Part shown: in pieces, positions 13,325 through 24,300 of the stretch
Numbering within the stretch: position 1 is the first letter of the stretch
How the letters are laid out: the number at the start of each line of letters is the position of its first letter
NCBI GenBank assembly: GCA_948144175.1
Contig: CANXME010002486.1
Coordinates: forward strand, 4,154,001-4,218,000
Source of the DNA: Closterium sp. NIES-65
Lineage: Eukaryota > Streptophyta > Zygnematophyceae > Desmidiales > Closteriaceae
Direction: 5' to 3'
Length of the DNA: 64,000 bases
Translations under genes and position numbers: made by a program
The notes under the pieces: generated by a model
Database searches by the model: none
Told to the model about the DNA's origin: nothing
What the model saw: only the letters and a program-made list of their open reading frames with translations

Positions 13325-16300
13325 ATGATTTCCGCGCTTCTCAAGGGCAAGGCTTTCCGCTCCTTCTGCCTTCCGTTCCGCACTCCCGCATCTCCTGCCG
13401 CCACTCCCGTAGCGCGAGTCACCCTACCAGCTTCTGTACGTTCTGAGCTATTTCCCTCCGCCCACCCGTTCGCCATGGCCGCCGTTGCCGCCGCACCTCC
13501 AGTGGCAGCAGCGGGCAGTGCGGCAGCGGGCGCGGGAGCAGCGGCGGCGGAGATTCAACAGCCGCGGAAGGCCGTGCGCAAGCTGCTGTCGCGGGAGCAG
13601 GCGGAAGGCGCGGGGGCGCGCGTCAGGCGCAGCATCGGCAGGTGAGTTATAACGCCTCGCCCTACGGGCGAAGATGGTTGGGGCTGTGGAATTCGTTTAT
13701 ACGGGGCGTGTCGGGCGGCGGGAGATGAGGAGCCGTGGCGGGGGACGAGCAAGCGGAGTGGGGCCAGGTGCAGCGGTGGGGAAAAGAAATTCAGAGTGGA
13801 ACAGGGAGAGGAGAGTTGGAGTCGCAGTGAGAGGGAGTACGTCGCCGTTTTGCAAACGGGAAATTCAAGTTATGCCGCTGCAACGTGCAACCTTGCTTCA
13901 CCGTCTTCAACTCCGTTTCCCTTCCTTCCGCCCGCTTTCCCGTGCCGTGCTTCCCTGCGGTGCGTGCGCGCGCAGGCCGGAGCTGCGGCAGCTGGACCCC
14001 TTCCTCATGCTCGACGAGTTCAAAGGTACGCGCGCCCCTGCTCCCCGCGCCCCTGCTCCCCGCGCCCCTGCTCCCCGCGCCCCTGCTCCCCCCGCCCCTC
14101 CTCCCACCGCCCCTGCTCCCCCCGCCCCTGCTCTGCTGCCCGTTCTCCCTCCGCTCTCTTTCCCGCGCGCCCCGGCCTCAGCGGCACGTCCCCCTTCCCC
14201 CGCTACCCCCACTGCCGCCGCCACGCCCTGACCTGCTCCATCATCCATGCGACCGTCGGTTTTATGCCACCATAGGCTCTTTTCCTCCACCATATCTCCC
14301 ATCCGCCTCTCGTCTCCGCTTGCCCCCACTCCCCCTCATGCCCCCACTTTCCCCTCTGAACCCCCGCGACCCTGCGCCCCGCACCGTCCGCGTGCCTGCT
14401 GGCAGCGGAGAACGCAGCAGCAGGCTTTCCAGACCACCCCCACCGAGGCTTTGAAACCGTCTCCTACCTGATTCAGGTGGGTCTTTTATCTTCTTCAGGT
14501 GGGTCACTTATCTTCTTCAGGTGGGTCACTTATCTTCTTCAGGTGGGTCGCTTATCTTCTTCAGGTGGGTCGCTTATCTTCTTCAGGTGGGTCGCTTATC
14601 TTCTTCAGGTGGGTCGCTTATCTTCTTCAGGTGGGTCGCTTATCTTCTTCAGGTGGGTCGCTTATCTTCTTCAGGTGGGTTGCTTATCTTCTTCAGGTGG
14701 GTCGCTTCCTGCTTCAGATGAATATGACTCACGCTGCCACCCTTCGCTTCAGAATCTTTCCACAACGGCTAAAAAGCCGACCGCCCTTCCATCGGGCGTT
14801 GGCTGTAATTCTCGTTTATACACAGTGTTGGTGTTTCAGAGCCGGTGTTTCAGAGCCGGTGTTTCAGAGCCGGTGTCTCATGTCCATGTCATGGCCATGC
14901 TTGCCGCTCGTGCGCGTGTGCGTGAGCAGGGGTCGTTCGTGCACGAGGATTTCAACGGCCACAAGGGGCAGCTGCACGCGGGGGACGTGCAGGTGGGTGC
15001 GTGCGTGCGTGCGTGCGTGTGCATGTGTGTGTATGTGTGTGCATGTGTGTGCATGTGTGTGCATGTGTGTGCATGTGTGTGCATGTGTGTGCATGTGTGT
15101 GCATGTGTGTGCATGTGTGTGCATGTGTGTGCATGTGTGTGCATGTGTGTGCATGTGTGTGCATGTGTGTGCATGTGTGTGCATGTGTGTGCATGTGTGT
15201 GCATGTGTGCGTTGCGCGTGTGTGCGTTTGTGTGTTGCACAGGGCTCCGTGCCACCTGCTTGCAACCTTACACCCTTCCCTCCGCCCCGCCCCTGCTCTC
15301 TTGCCCGTGCTACTGCGCCCAATCAGTGGATGACAGCTGGCAGGGGCGTGGTGCACTCGGAGATGCCAGGAGAGGGCCCCACCCACGGGCTGCAGCTCTG
15401 GGTCAACCTGGCGGCTAAAGACAAAATGTGAGCACGAGAGGGCGGGGGTTTTTGTTTCCGTGTGCCTTCTCTTCCCCTGTGTGCATCGGCTGCCTCTCAT
15501 CCCATCGCGCCATGCTCAACCACCTCTCTACCACCCGCCTCTTGTGCTTCCCCCACCTTCCTGGCCCTCCGCCTGCCAGGGTGCCATCGGCCTATCAGGA
15601 GCTCAGGAACGAGGATATTTCCAAGGTATCCCTCAACGGTGTGCACGTGGCTGTCATTGCAGGGACCACCTCGCTGTGTTGTCCACCGTCCACAACCCCT
15701 TCTCCCCCCCCCCTTCCCCCCCGCCCCAGCTCCTCCCCACTCTCCTCCCCGCCTCCCCTCTGCCAGGGTGCCGTCAGCCTACCAGGAGCTAAGAGACGCC
15801 GACATCCCCAAGGCATCGCACAGCCCCCAACTTCAACCTCTCCCACCCCCCCTCCCCCTCTCTCTCCCCCTCCCCCTCCCCCTCCCCCTCCCCCTCCCCC
15901 TCCCCCTCCCCCTCCCCCTCCCCCTCCCCCTCCCCCTCCCTCTCCCCCTCCCCCACCACCCCCTCCCCCCCCCTCCGCTCTGCCAGGGTGCAATCGGCCT
16001 ACCAGGAGCTAAAGGACGCTGACATTCCCAAGGCATCCCTCAACGGGGTGCACGTGGCCGTCATTGCCGGCACCGCCCTCGGCGTCTCCTCCCCCGTCGT
16101 CACCCGCACACCCACCTCCTACCTCTCCTTCCGCCTCGACCCTGGCGCGCACCTCGCGCAACCGCTCCCCACCGCGTGGAACGCCTTCATCTACACGCTG
16201 TCTGGCACGGCCAGCATCGGGGAGAGGGGGACTGAGCCCACGGGGGTGCACCACACGGTGGTGCTGGGGGCGGGGGACGGCGTGCACGTGTGGAACAACG

Positions 16301-16485
16301 GCGCTGAGGAGTGCCGCTTTGTGCTGATAGCGGGGCAGCCTATAGGCGAGGCGGTGGTGCAGTACGGTCCCTTTGTGATGAACACAGAGGAGGAGATCCA
16401 GCAGGCTCTCAGTGACTACCGCCGCGGGGTGAACGGCTTTGAGAAGGCCCGCACGTGGCGCTCCGTGCATGGGCGGAGTGGGTAG
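13325..16485 (+). CDS. PRN: Pirin (cupin-fold, metal-binding)
   Basis: Six exons (13325-13641, 13976-14025, 14406-14476, 14930-14992, 15327-15427, 15987-16485) join in frame to 366 residues. Pirins are iron-binding bicupins, reported as transcription cofactors or quercetin dioxygenases. Metal-ligand motifs are present: [10 protein letters not shown] (H133, H135) and VVHSEMP (H177, E179), with the human spacing. Also typical are [22 protein letters not shown] and WMTAGRG, with a complete second cupin in the last exon. ATG 13325 adds about 50 Ser/Arg/Ala-rich residues before the internal ATG at 13475 and could be an organelle transit peptide; starting at 13475 gives 316 residues. Two extra partial copies of the last exon lie upstream of the real one. 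Confidence 0.93.
14477..14711 (+). repeat. 22-bp donor-anchored minisatellite, pirin intron 3
   Basis: Begins at the GT after exon 14406-14476 (exon end ATTCAG). The 22-bp unit starts GTGGGT and ends TTCTTCAG, about 11 copies. Each unit is bounded by GT and AG, so every boundary is both a donor and an acceptor. Confidence 0.9.
14836..14878 (+). repeat. 14-bp GTGTTTCAGAGCCG repeat, 3 copies
   Basis: Short tandem repeat about 50 bp upstream of pirin exon 4; each unit carries a TTTCAG acceptor-like site. Confidence 0.75.
14993..15209 (+). repeat. 10-bp GTGTGTGCAT array at pirin exon 4 donor
   Basis: Starts immediately after the CAG/GTGGGTGCGTGCG donor of exon 14930-14992 and runs as about 19 units of GTGTGTGCAT. 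It is alternating purine/pyrimidine sequence of the kind that can adopt Z-DNA. Confidence 0.9.
15580..15668 (+). pseudogene. Upstream partial copy (a) of pirin last exon
   Basis: After a TGCCAG acceptor it encodes [29 protein letters not shown], matching the first 29 codons of the real last exon (15987 on) with a few substitutions, then diverges. It preserves the entry phase, so it could be used as an alternative exon only if a donor such as AAG/GTATCC at about 15625 were used. Confidence 0.75.
15767..15828 (+). pseudogene. Upstream partial copy (b) of pirin last exon
   Basis: A second copy with the same TCTGCCAG acceptor, encoding [17 protein letters not shown] and then diverging into pyrimidine-rich sequence. 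Together with copy (a) and the real exon this makes three tandem 3' splice sites about 190-220 bp apart. Confidence 0.75.
15838..15975 (+). repeat. CCCCCT polypyrimidine repeat
   Basis: A CCCCCT hexamer array of about 18 units directly before the real last-exon acceptor of pirin. It acts as an extended polypyrimidine tract. Confidence 0.85.
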
Positions 16486-16820
16486 GGATGGGGAGGGGAA
16501 AGGAAGGGAGGTGCTTTGTAACATACCCGGTAGCTCAGTCTTGTGCCGTTGTTTCTATGTGCAGAGTGTACTGCTATTCTTTCTAAGGAGTAACAAGCAG
16601 TGTGTGCTACTAAGAGAATTCCCTCATGTTTGTTCACCACAGTTTTTGTGCTTAAGAATGTATTTAAGATAAGTTGGAAGGTTAAACATTCTTGTAGCCT
16701 CTTCTCATCCTGCATTCCAAGCAATAACACATGTCAAGCTTGCATCGTGGAAAACCCCACAACACAGCTACTCTCCAATCCCACTGCACATTCCACTCCC
16801 TACCAGTCCGCACGCGCGCA

Positions 16821-19800
16821 ATGCCCGCCGCTCCCCCGCAGTCCTGCGCGCTGCTCCCCCCTCTCCTCGCCGTCGGCGCGCTCACCTCTCTCGCGCTCGC
16901 CCTCGCCGCCCTCCACTTCTCCCTCCGCCGCCGCCTCCCCCCTCCGCGCGCGCTCAAGCGCGCCGCCGCGCTCTGCCTGCTCTACACGCTCGCGCTCGCG
17001 CTCCTCTCACTCCCCGCGCCCTTTGCGCCCGCATTCAGCCCCTGCGCTGCCCCGCGCGCGGATAACAATGCGGGGGCGGCGCGAGAACTAGGGGAGAAGG
17101 ACGGGGTAGGCAGAGGAAATGAGGTGGGCGGAGGGGGGTGGGCGCGCGGAGAAGAAAAATGGGTAGATGGCGCGGGAGGCGGAGGGCTGAGCAGAGGGGA
17201 GGAGGTGGAGAGAAGGAAGGCGGAGGCGGAGGGGGAAGCGACGGGGAAAGCAGGAGAGGCGAGGGCGAGAGAGGCAGGGGAAGAGCGGGAGATACTGGAG
17301 GGGGAGGTGAATGCAGGGGTGCGAGGAGAGGTGGCAGGTGCAGCAGCAGGTGATGTGGCGGTGGATACCGGCAGTGCTGCTACAACTCGCCGCACAGGTG
17401 GCAGCGCGAGCAAGGGTGGTGACAGCGCTGGTGGCGCGGAGGTAGAGGGCGCGGAGGGTGGAGCGGAGGGCGGAGAGGGCGGGGAGCGCGGAGAGGGCGC
17501 GGAGGGCAGAGAGGGCGCGGAGGGCGGAGAGGCAGTGCGGCCCACATCCGCTGGCACACACCCGCCCGCCCCTCACCCGCCCTCACCGCCCCCACACTCC
17601 ACCCCCCCGCTTCTTCCTCCCTCAGTGCCCCCCCTCCCTGCCGCCACCCTCCCCCTCCCTCCATCCCCCATCCCCTCCCTCCTCTCCCCCATCCCCTCCC
17701 TCCTCTCCCCCATCCCCTCCCTCCTCTCCCCCATTCTCCCCTCCTCCGCACCCCGTCCCGTCCTCACTTTTTCCGCCCTCCTCCCTCCTTCCCTCCCCCA
17801 CGCTTCCCAACCCCCTCTCAACCCCGCTCTCCCCCCCATCCACCTCAACACCCCTCACCCCACACTCGTCGCCCCGCCCCGCCACCCCTGCACCGGCGCG
17901 CTTCTTCATCTACCGGCTGATCGGCAACGACATGCCGCCGCTGCAGTGCGCGCAGCAGCTGCAGCGCAACACGCTGTACGCGCTGCTGCACGAGCCCCCT
18001 TTCCTGGAGCAGGCGCGGCGCCTGTGGGTGCTGAACCACGTGGTGAACAGCACCGCGCTCGCTCACCTGGTTGAAGCCATGCGCGCCCACGGGGTCAAGG
18101 ACGAGGTGTGACCTGCTGTGCTGTGTGCTTGACATGTGTGCCATGTGGTGTACCTTATCACACCGTGTGCCATGCTGTGCCATCTCACCATGCCATCATG
18201 CCACCATGCACCCAATCTCGTGCCGCCCAACCACCCTGGCATGGCACCACACGTCCCCCCCAGCAGGACATGCTCATGCGCCCGCTCAACCTCTCGCTCA
18301 TCGCCACGCTCGACCGCTCCCTCTGGACCACCGCTGTCACCGGTGCGCGCCTTCCCCCCATTCCCTGCTGGTGCGCGCCTTCCCCCCATTCCCTGCTGTC
18401 ACCGGTGCGCGCCTTCCCCCCATTCCCTGCTGTCACCGGTGCGCGCCTTCCCCCCATTCCCTGCTGTCACCGGTGCGCGCCTTCCCCCCATCCCCTGCCT
18501 GCCCTCCATCCCATGTGCTCACGTGTACTGAAGCATGCCGTGCGCCTCAAAGCATGCCGTGCGCCTCAAAGCATGCTGCGTGCTTCTCTGAACATGGCGC
18601 ATGATAGCAGGTTGGATCTCTTCGTGTGTCCTTGAAAGCTGGACATGCCTGATGCACATGTCTCATTTTGGTACCAATGCTTTACACACCAATGCTGCTC
18701 ACGCGGATCCTTTCTGCTTTTTGCCGCCATCCCGCCTCCCATACACAATCAAACCCCCCAATCCGTACCGTACCTCCCCCGCCCCGCGCTGCTCATCCCC
18801 CTCTACTCGATGTGCCTGGCCTGGTCTCCATGCCAAACGATTATGTCATGCGGAAAGGCCCTGCACCCACGGGCCATGTGCCGTGCCACTGCACCCATGC
18901 CGCCATCCTCATCAACGCCCCCACTCCCCCACCCCCCCATCCCCCCCCCATGGCGTGCGTCCATCAACACCGCTCCCAGCGCAGAACGAGGCGCGCAACT
19001 TGATGTTGGAGCATGCACGCAGGGAGGGGGCGCAGTGGGTCCTCACCTTTGACGGCAACCAGTTCCTCACGGCCGAGGCGTGGCGGTTGATAGTGCAGGC
19101 GGCGGACCGGCACGAGAAGAGGGGCTTTAAGGTCTTCAAGGTGGGTTGACATTTTACATGGGGTTTGAAGGCGTTTCGTAAGACACAGGCAGGCAGGTGA
19201 GGGCAGCAGGCAGCGGGTGAGTGAATCATAATCTACCAGCAGTCCGTACTTGAAGAGGTTCTCTTGAATTCCACCCATGCCCAACACTCATACCCCTTGT
19301 GTCTTGGCCATGCGTGCATTCACCAGCTGTGTTTGGATGCATGCATGCGTATGCGCGCGCATGTGCATGCCCCATAGTCTTCCCCTTGGCGATGCAGTCA
19401 TGTGCCATGCAGTCATGTGCCATGCAGTCATGTGCCGTGCAGTCATGTGCCGTCAGTCATGTGCCGTGCAGTCATGTGCTGTGCAGTCATGTGCCGTGAG
19501 TCATGTGCCGTGCAGTCATGTGCCGTGCAGTCATGTGCCGTGCAGTCATGTGCCGTGCAGTCATGTGCCACGCAGTCATGTGCCATGCAGTGTGTGCGTA
19601 TCTGCCCCCCCCGACCATGTACCCAAGCACCATCCGTGGTGCCCCACGCACTGCGCCCACCCCCCCCACTTCAGGTACCCATGTACAGGGTGCACCGGGA
19701 GCAGTCGCCCACATGGCTCAACGCCTCCTCGCGCTTCATCAATCTGCGTCGCTTCGCCCCCCACCTGCACGAGAGCCAACTCGCCTTCCGTGCCGATGCA

Positions 19801-20697
19801 CCCTACCGCTACCAGCCGGGTGGGTGTGCCATGCTGCATGCCCTGTGCTCCTGTGCTGTTCCTGATACTTGACGCTCAACCGGTCAACTACCACACCTGT
19901 GCTCTCCCGTTGCCCCTCTCCCACTCCGTGCGGCCGTGGTCCTTTTGACAGCATTCACTTGAGTCACGCTCGTTTAAGCCCCCCTCCTTTGTGTGTGACA
20001 CGCGGCAGGCATGGCGTACAGGCAGGACAACAAGTTGGAGGTGCTTGGGTTAGAGTCAGTCGAGTAATTGCTGTATTTTCCCTCATCCTCATCCTCATCC
20101 TCATTCCACCTGTGTCCCTGCGGCTCTCCCTGCCCGGCAGGCATGGCGTACGGGCAGGACAACAAGATGGAGCTGCTCACACGTGTGTGCGGGTCCGGCA
20201 AGTTCCGGAAGAAGCACTTCCGGCTGTGGCAGCTGCAGGCAGAACAGGCGCAGCAGCAAGCCATGCTGGTGGAACAGCAGGTAGAGAAAGAGGGGCAGGA
20301 GGGGCAGGCGGGTCATGCAGGGCTGGGGAAGGAGCAGGAGCAGCAGGGGCGGGAGAGGGCAATGGGCATGGCTGAACTGCCTGAGATGAACGATGATGAT
20401 GGGGGGGAGGGCGAGGGCGAGGAGGAGGAGGAGGTGGACAAGGGGCGGTGTGGGTGCCACAGGGAGGTGGGGGTGGATGCGGGGTACCAGCGCGGGAAGC
20501 AGCTGGTGGCGTACGAGTGCGGCTACAGCATCCGCCTGTGGTACTTCCCATGCGCCCACGTGGACGCGGAGAAGATGTTCCTCAGGGCGCACTACAGGGC
20601 GCAGCTCAGGGAGGAGGGCCGGCAGCAGCTGCACGCCTTGATTGAGCGCGCTATAGAGGGGGCTGTCAAGGGGTGGCACAATAAAACGATGCAGTAG
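16821..20697 (+). CDS. Type II membrane glycosyltransferase-like protein (GT-A-like)
   Basis: ATG 16821 opens a protein with two hydrophobic segments (residues about 8-32 and 48-70), then a Gly/Glu linker. A Pro-rich linker and the conserved domain follow in another frame, so at least one linker intron (donor not resolved; TCCCTCAG at 17617-17624 is a likely acceptor) is required. Later exons agree in phase: to 18105, 18264-18342, 18980-19140, 19675-19819, 20141-20697. The domain has RFFIYRLIGNDMPP, AQNEARNLMLEHAR and WVLTFDGNQFLTAEAW, the last resembling the acidic-site segment of a family of uncharacterised glycosyltransferase-like proteins. The C-terminal exon has a Cys-rich CGCH...YECGYSIRLWYFPC part. 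A Golgi location is inferred. ATG 16731 in frame would add 30 residues. Confidence 0.65.
17080..17880 (+). repeat. Purine block followed by pyrimidine block
   Basis: About 17085-17540 is almost pure G/A (GGAGGGCGGAGAGGGC type) and about 17570-17880 almost pure C/T (CCCTCC type). The blocks are roughly complementary in composition and lie in the linker or intron region of the glycosyltransferase-like gene. Confidence 0.6.
18330..18500 (+). repeat. 34-bp donor-anchored minisatellite
   Basis: Exon 18264-18342 ends CTGTCACCG and the intron begins GTGCGCGCCTTCCCCCC. The 34-bp unit repeats this junction four to five times, each with CTGTCACCG/GTGCGC (one copy shortened). Confidence 0.85.
19390..19595 (+). 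repeat. 15-bp GTGCCGTGCAGTCAT repeat, about 13 copies
   Basis: Fills the intron before exon 19675-19819 of the glycosyltransferase-like gene. It is not at a donor, unlike several other arrays in the window. Confidence 0.85.
20009..20042 (+). pseudogene. Partial copy of last-exon start (GMAYRQDNKLE)
   Basis: CGGCAG acceptor followed by GMAYRQDNKLE and then divergence. It duplicates the opening of the real last exon at 20141 (GMAYGQDNKMELL), 132 bp downstream, which has the same CGGCAG acceptor. It would end in GTGCTTGG, a possible donor. Confidence 0.7.
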
Positions 20698-21395
20698 TTG
20701 ACGTTTAAAGGAAGCTCTTTCAGTATTGCAGGACCCTGAGCAGAGGACCACCCACACAAGGCCCTACACTAGTGTCGTATAAATGGGGTGTCTGTTTCTT
20801 TGGCTGGTGGCTCTGCTGGTTCAAAAAGAGCTCAGGAGAGTGCATTGACTAAGCTCAAAAGAGCTTCTTGTTATAAATGGAATGGAGTAAGCAAGCGAGC
20901 AACTGTTTACCATGACTACTATGGGCCCCTATTGGACCCTGATTTTCAGAGGATACTGTATAATCGTCTACCCTTTGTGGCATGGTACATACCGTATCAA
21001 GGGTGGCTCGCCACCAGTTCCAGGCCCTGAACAGACTCCCTGTACGTACTGTCACGTACCACGATTCCAACATGCTGGCTTTGCTTGGAAATGCCAGCAG
21101 GGATCGTGCAACAAGGTGGTAGGAGTGCTGCTGAGGTCCGAGAGAAGGGCTGTGGAGGTTAAGCGGCAGTGCTGCATGCAGTCTTCGTCCAGGCAGCAGC
21201 AGAGAAACCACCTTGTGTCGGCCGAAGAGGCAGCTGTTGTAGCTAATCCAAGTGAGTGGGGGCGAGTAGGGAGTACACGTGCATGTGGTGCAAGAGCGTG
21301 TCGAGCAGTGGGAGGTGGTGTGCGGGTGGGAACTACCACTAGTGCGTGTGCAGCAAAAGGAGCTAGGTGGCAGTGGAAGGTAGCGGGTGTGGCAG
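20698..21395. other. 3'-to-3' intergenic, no gene recognised
   Basis: Lies between the stop codons of the plus-strand glycosyltransferase-like gene and the minus-strand fucosyltransferase. No motif-bearing frame is seen; it should hold both 3' UTRs. Confidence 0.5.
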
Positions 21396-24300
21396 CTAGT
21401 GGCGGTGGAAGAGGCGGCCGTGGCGGGCGCTGACGGCCTCACAGAGGCGGCAGGGCAGCGAGCGGAAGCCCAGCGCGTCCACATGGGCGTAGTGCCCCCA
21501 CACACCGCATGTGCGCCAGGCAAACAGATCCATGTACTTCACTGCATGGGGGGGAGGCAGGGGGATGGGGAGGGCAGTGAGTGGTGCGAAGAACATGTGG
21601 CCTGTGTGGAGGGCCATGGAACATGTAGCCTGTGTGGAGGGCCATGGAACATGTAGCCTGTGTGGAGGGCCATGGAACATGTAGCCTGTGTGGAGGGCCA
21701 TGGAACATGTAGCCTGTGTGGAGGGCCATGGAACATGTGGCCTGTGTGGAGGGCCATGGAACATGTGGCCTGTGTGGAGGGCCATGGAACATGTGGCCTG
21801 TGTGGAGGGCCATGGAACATGTGGCCTGTGTGGAGGGCCATGGAACATGTGGCCTGTGTGGAGGGCCATGGAACATGTAGCCTGTGTGGAGGGCCATGGA
21901 ACATGTGGCCTGTGTGGAGGGCCATGGAACATGTGGCCTGTGTGGAGGGCCATGGAACATGTGGCCTGTGTGGAGGGCCATGGAACATGTGGCCTGTGTG
22001 GAGGGCCATGGAACATGTGGCCTGTGTGGAGGGCCATGGAACATGTAGCCTGTGTGGAGGGCCATGGAACATGTGGCCTGTGTGGAGGGCCATGGAACAT
22101 GTAGCCTGTGTGGAGGGCCATGGAACATGTGGCCTGTGTGGAGGGCCATGGAACATGTAGCCTGTGTGGAGGGCCATGGAACATGTAGCCTGTGTGGAGG
22201 GCCATGGAACATGTAGCCTGTGTGGAGGGCCATGGAACATGTAGCCTGTGTGGAGGGCCATGGAACATGTGGCCTGTGTGGAGGGCCATGGAACATGTGG
22301 CCTGTGTGGAGGGCCATGGAACATGTGGCCTGTGTGGAGGGCCATGGAACATGTGGCCTGTGTGGAGGGCCATGGAACATGTGGCCTGTGTGGAGGGCCA
22401 TGGAACATGTAGCCTGTGTGGAGGGCCATGGAACATGTAGCCTGTGTGGAGGGCCATGGAACATGTGGCCTGTGTGGAGGGCCATGGAACATGTGGCCTG
22501 TGTGGAGGGCCATGGAACATGTAGCCTGTGTGGAGGGCCATGGAACATGTAGCCTGTGTGGAGGGCCATGGAACATGTGGCCTGTGTGGAGGGCCATGGA
22601 ACATGTGGCCTGTGTGGAGGGCCATGGAACATGTAGCCTGTGTGGAGGGCCATGGAACATGTAGCCTGTGTGGAGGGCCATGGAACATGTGGCCTGTGTG
22701 GAGGGCCATGGAACATGTGGCCTGTGTGGAGGGCCATGGAACATGTGGCCTGTGTGGAGGGCCATGGAACATGTGGCCTGTGTGGAGGGCCATGGAACAT
22801 GTGGCCTGTGTGGAGGGCCATGGAACATGTAGCCTGTGTGGAGGGCCATGGAACATGTGGCCTGTGTGGAGGGCCATGGAACATGTAGCCTGTGTGGAGG
22901 GCCATGGAACATGTGGCCTGTGTGGAGGGCCATGGAACATGTAGCCTGTGTGGAGGGCCATGGAACATGTAGCCTGTGTGGAGGGCCATGGAACATGTAG
23001 CCTGTGTGGAGGGCCATGGAACATGTAGCCTGTGTGGAGGGCCATGGAACATGTGGCCTGTGTGGAGGGCCATGGAACATGTGGCCTGTGTGGAGGGCCA
23101 TGGAACATGTGGCCTGTGTGGAGGGCCATGGAACATGTGGCCTGTGTGGAGGGCCATGGAACATGTGGCCTGTGTGGAGGGCCATGGAACATGTAGCCTG
23201 TGTGGAGGGCCATGGAACATGTAGCCTGTGTGGAGGGCCATGGAACATGTGGCCTGTGTGGAGGGCCATGGAACATGTGGCCTGTGTGGAGGGCCATGGA
23301 ACATGTGGCCTGTGTGGAGGGCCATGGAACATGTGGCCTGTGTGGAGGGCCATGGAACATGTGGCCTGTGTGGAGGGCCATGGAACATGTAGCCTGTGTG
23401 GAGGGCCATGGAACATGTAGCCTGTGTGGAGGGCCATGGAACATGTGGCCTGTGTGGAGGGCCATGGAACATGTGGCCTGTGTGGAGGGCCATGGAACAT
23501 GTAGCCTGTGTGGAGGGCCATGGAACATGTAGCCTGTGTGGAGGGCCATGGAACATGTGGCCTGTGTGGAGGGCCATGGAACATGTAGCCTGTGTGGAGG
23601 GCCATGGAACATGTAGCCTGTGTGGAGGGCCATGGAACGGGGGGCACATGGGCATAATGACCCCACACGCCACACGTGCGCCAGGCGAATCGATCCATGT
23701 ACTTCACTGCATGGGGGTGGCGGAGAGGAGGGAGGGGAGAGGAGAGAGGAGGGGGAGAAGACAGTGAGTGCTGCAACCAAAGTGTAGCGCGTACGCCATG
23801 CCAACAGGTCTATGCCCAACAGTTAAAAATCCCCATATGGAGTTTTACGCGGAAGCACATATACGCCATACATTGCACGGTAGGTTGGTCCGGTGGGGAT
23901 GGTCGAGGCGCAAAGCATCAACGACCCCCATACTCCCCCCACTTTCCTCCCCACGTGCCCACAGTCCAGTCACACTCGTCATTCAGAACGAGGGAAAAAA
24001 CACAACGATGACTATTCAATGGAGAAAAGAGTCACTTTTGTGCTGGAAGAGGCGAGTCTGGTCGAAGTCGAAGATAGCTCCTCCACTCCACATTGAGTTG
24101 CAAGGGGTTGGGAGTTGAGTTGTTCAGCGAAACAGGGGGTGCTGTTGTGCTCAAGCTGGTGTGCATTTGCTTGTAACTTTTTTCTTAGGACTGTCCGTGC
24201 GTATTTTGATGTATTAACCAAAACAGCACACGTATGATTGGCACTCACAGGGGTCGAGGTGCACTCACAGGGGTCGAGGTGCAACTCCTGCAGGGCGGCA

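Noticed and set aside
21396-23819. Very long minus-strand open frames (up to 807 codons) over the 28-bp array as a repeat protein gene
   Set aside because: All three minus frames are open for the same reason (stop-free 28-bp unit). The region is intronic in the GT10 model; only the alternative-exon possibility is kept as a finding.
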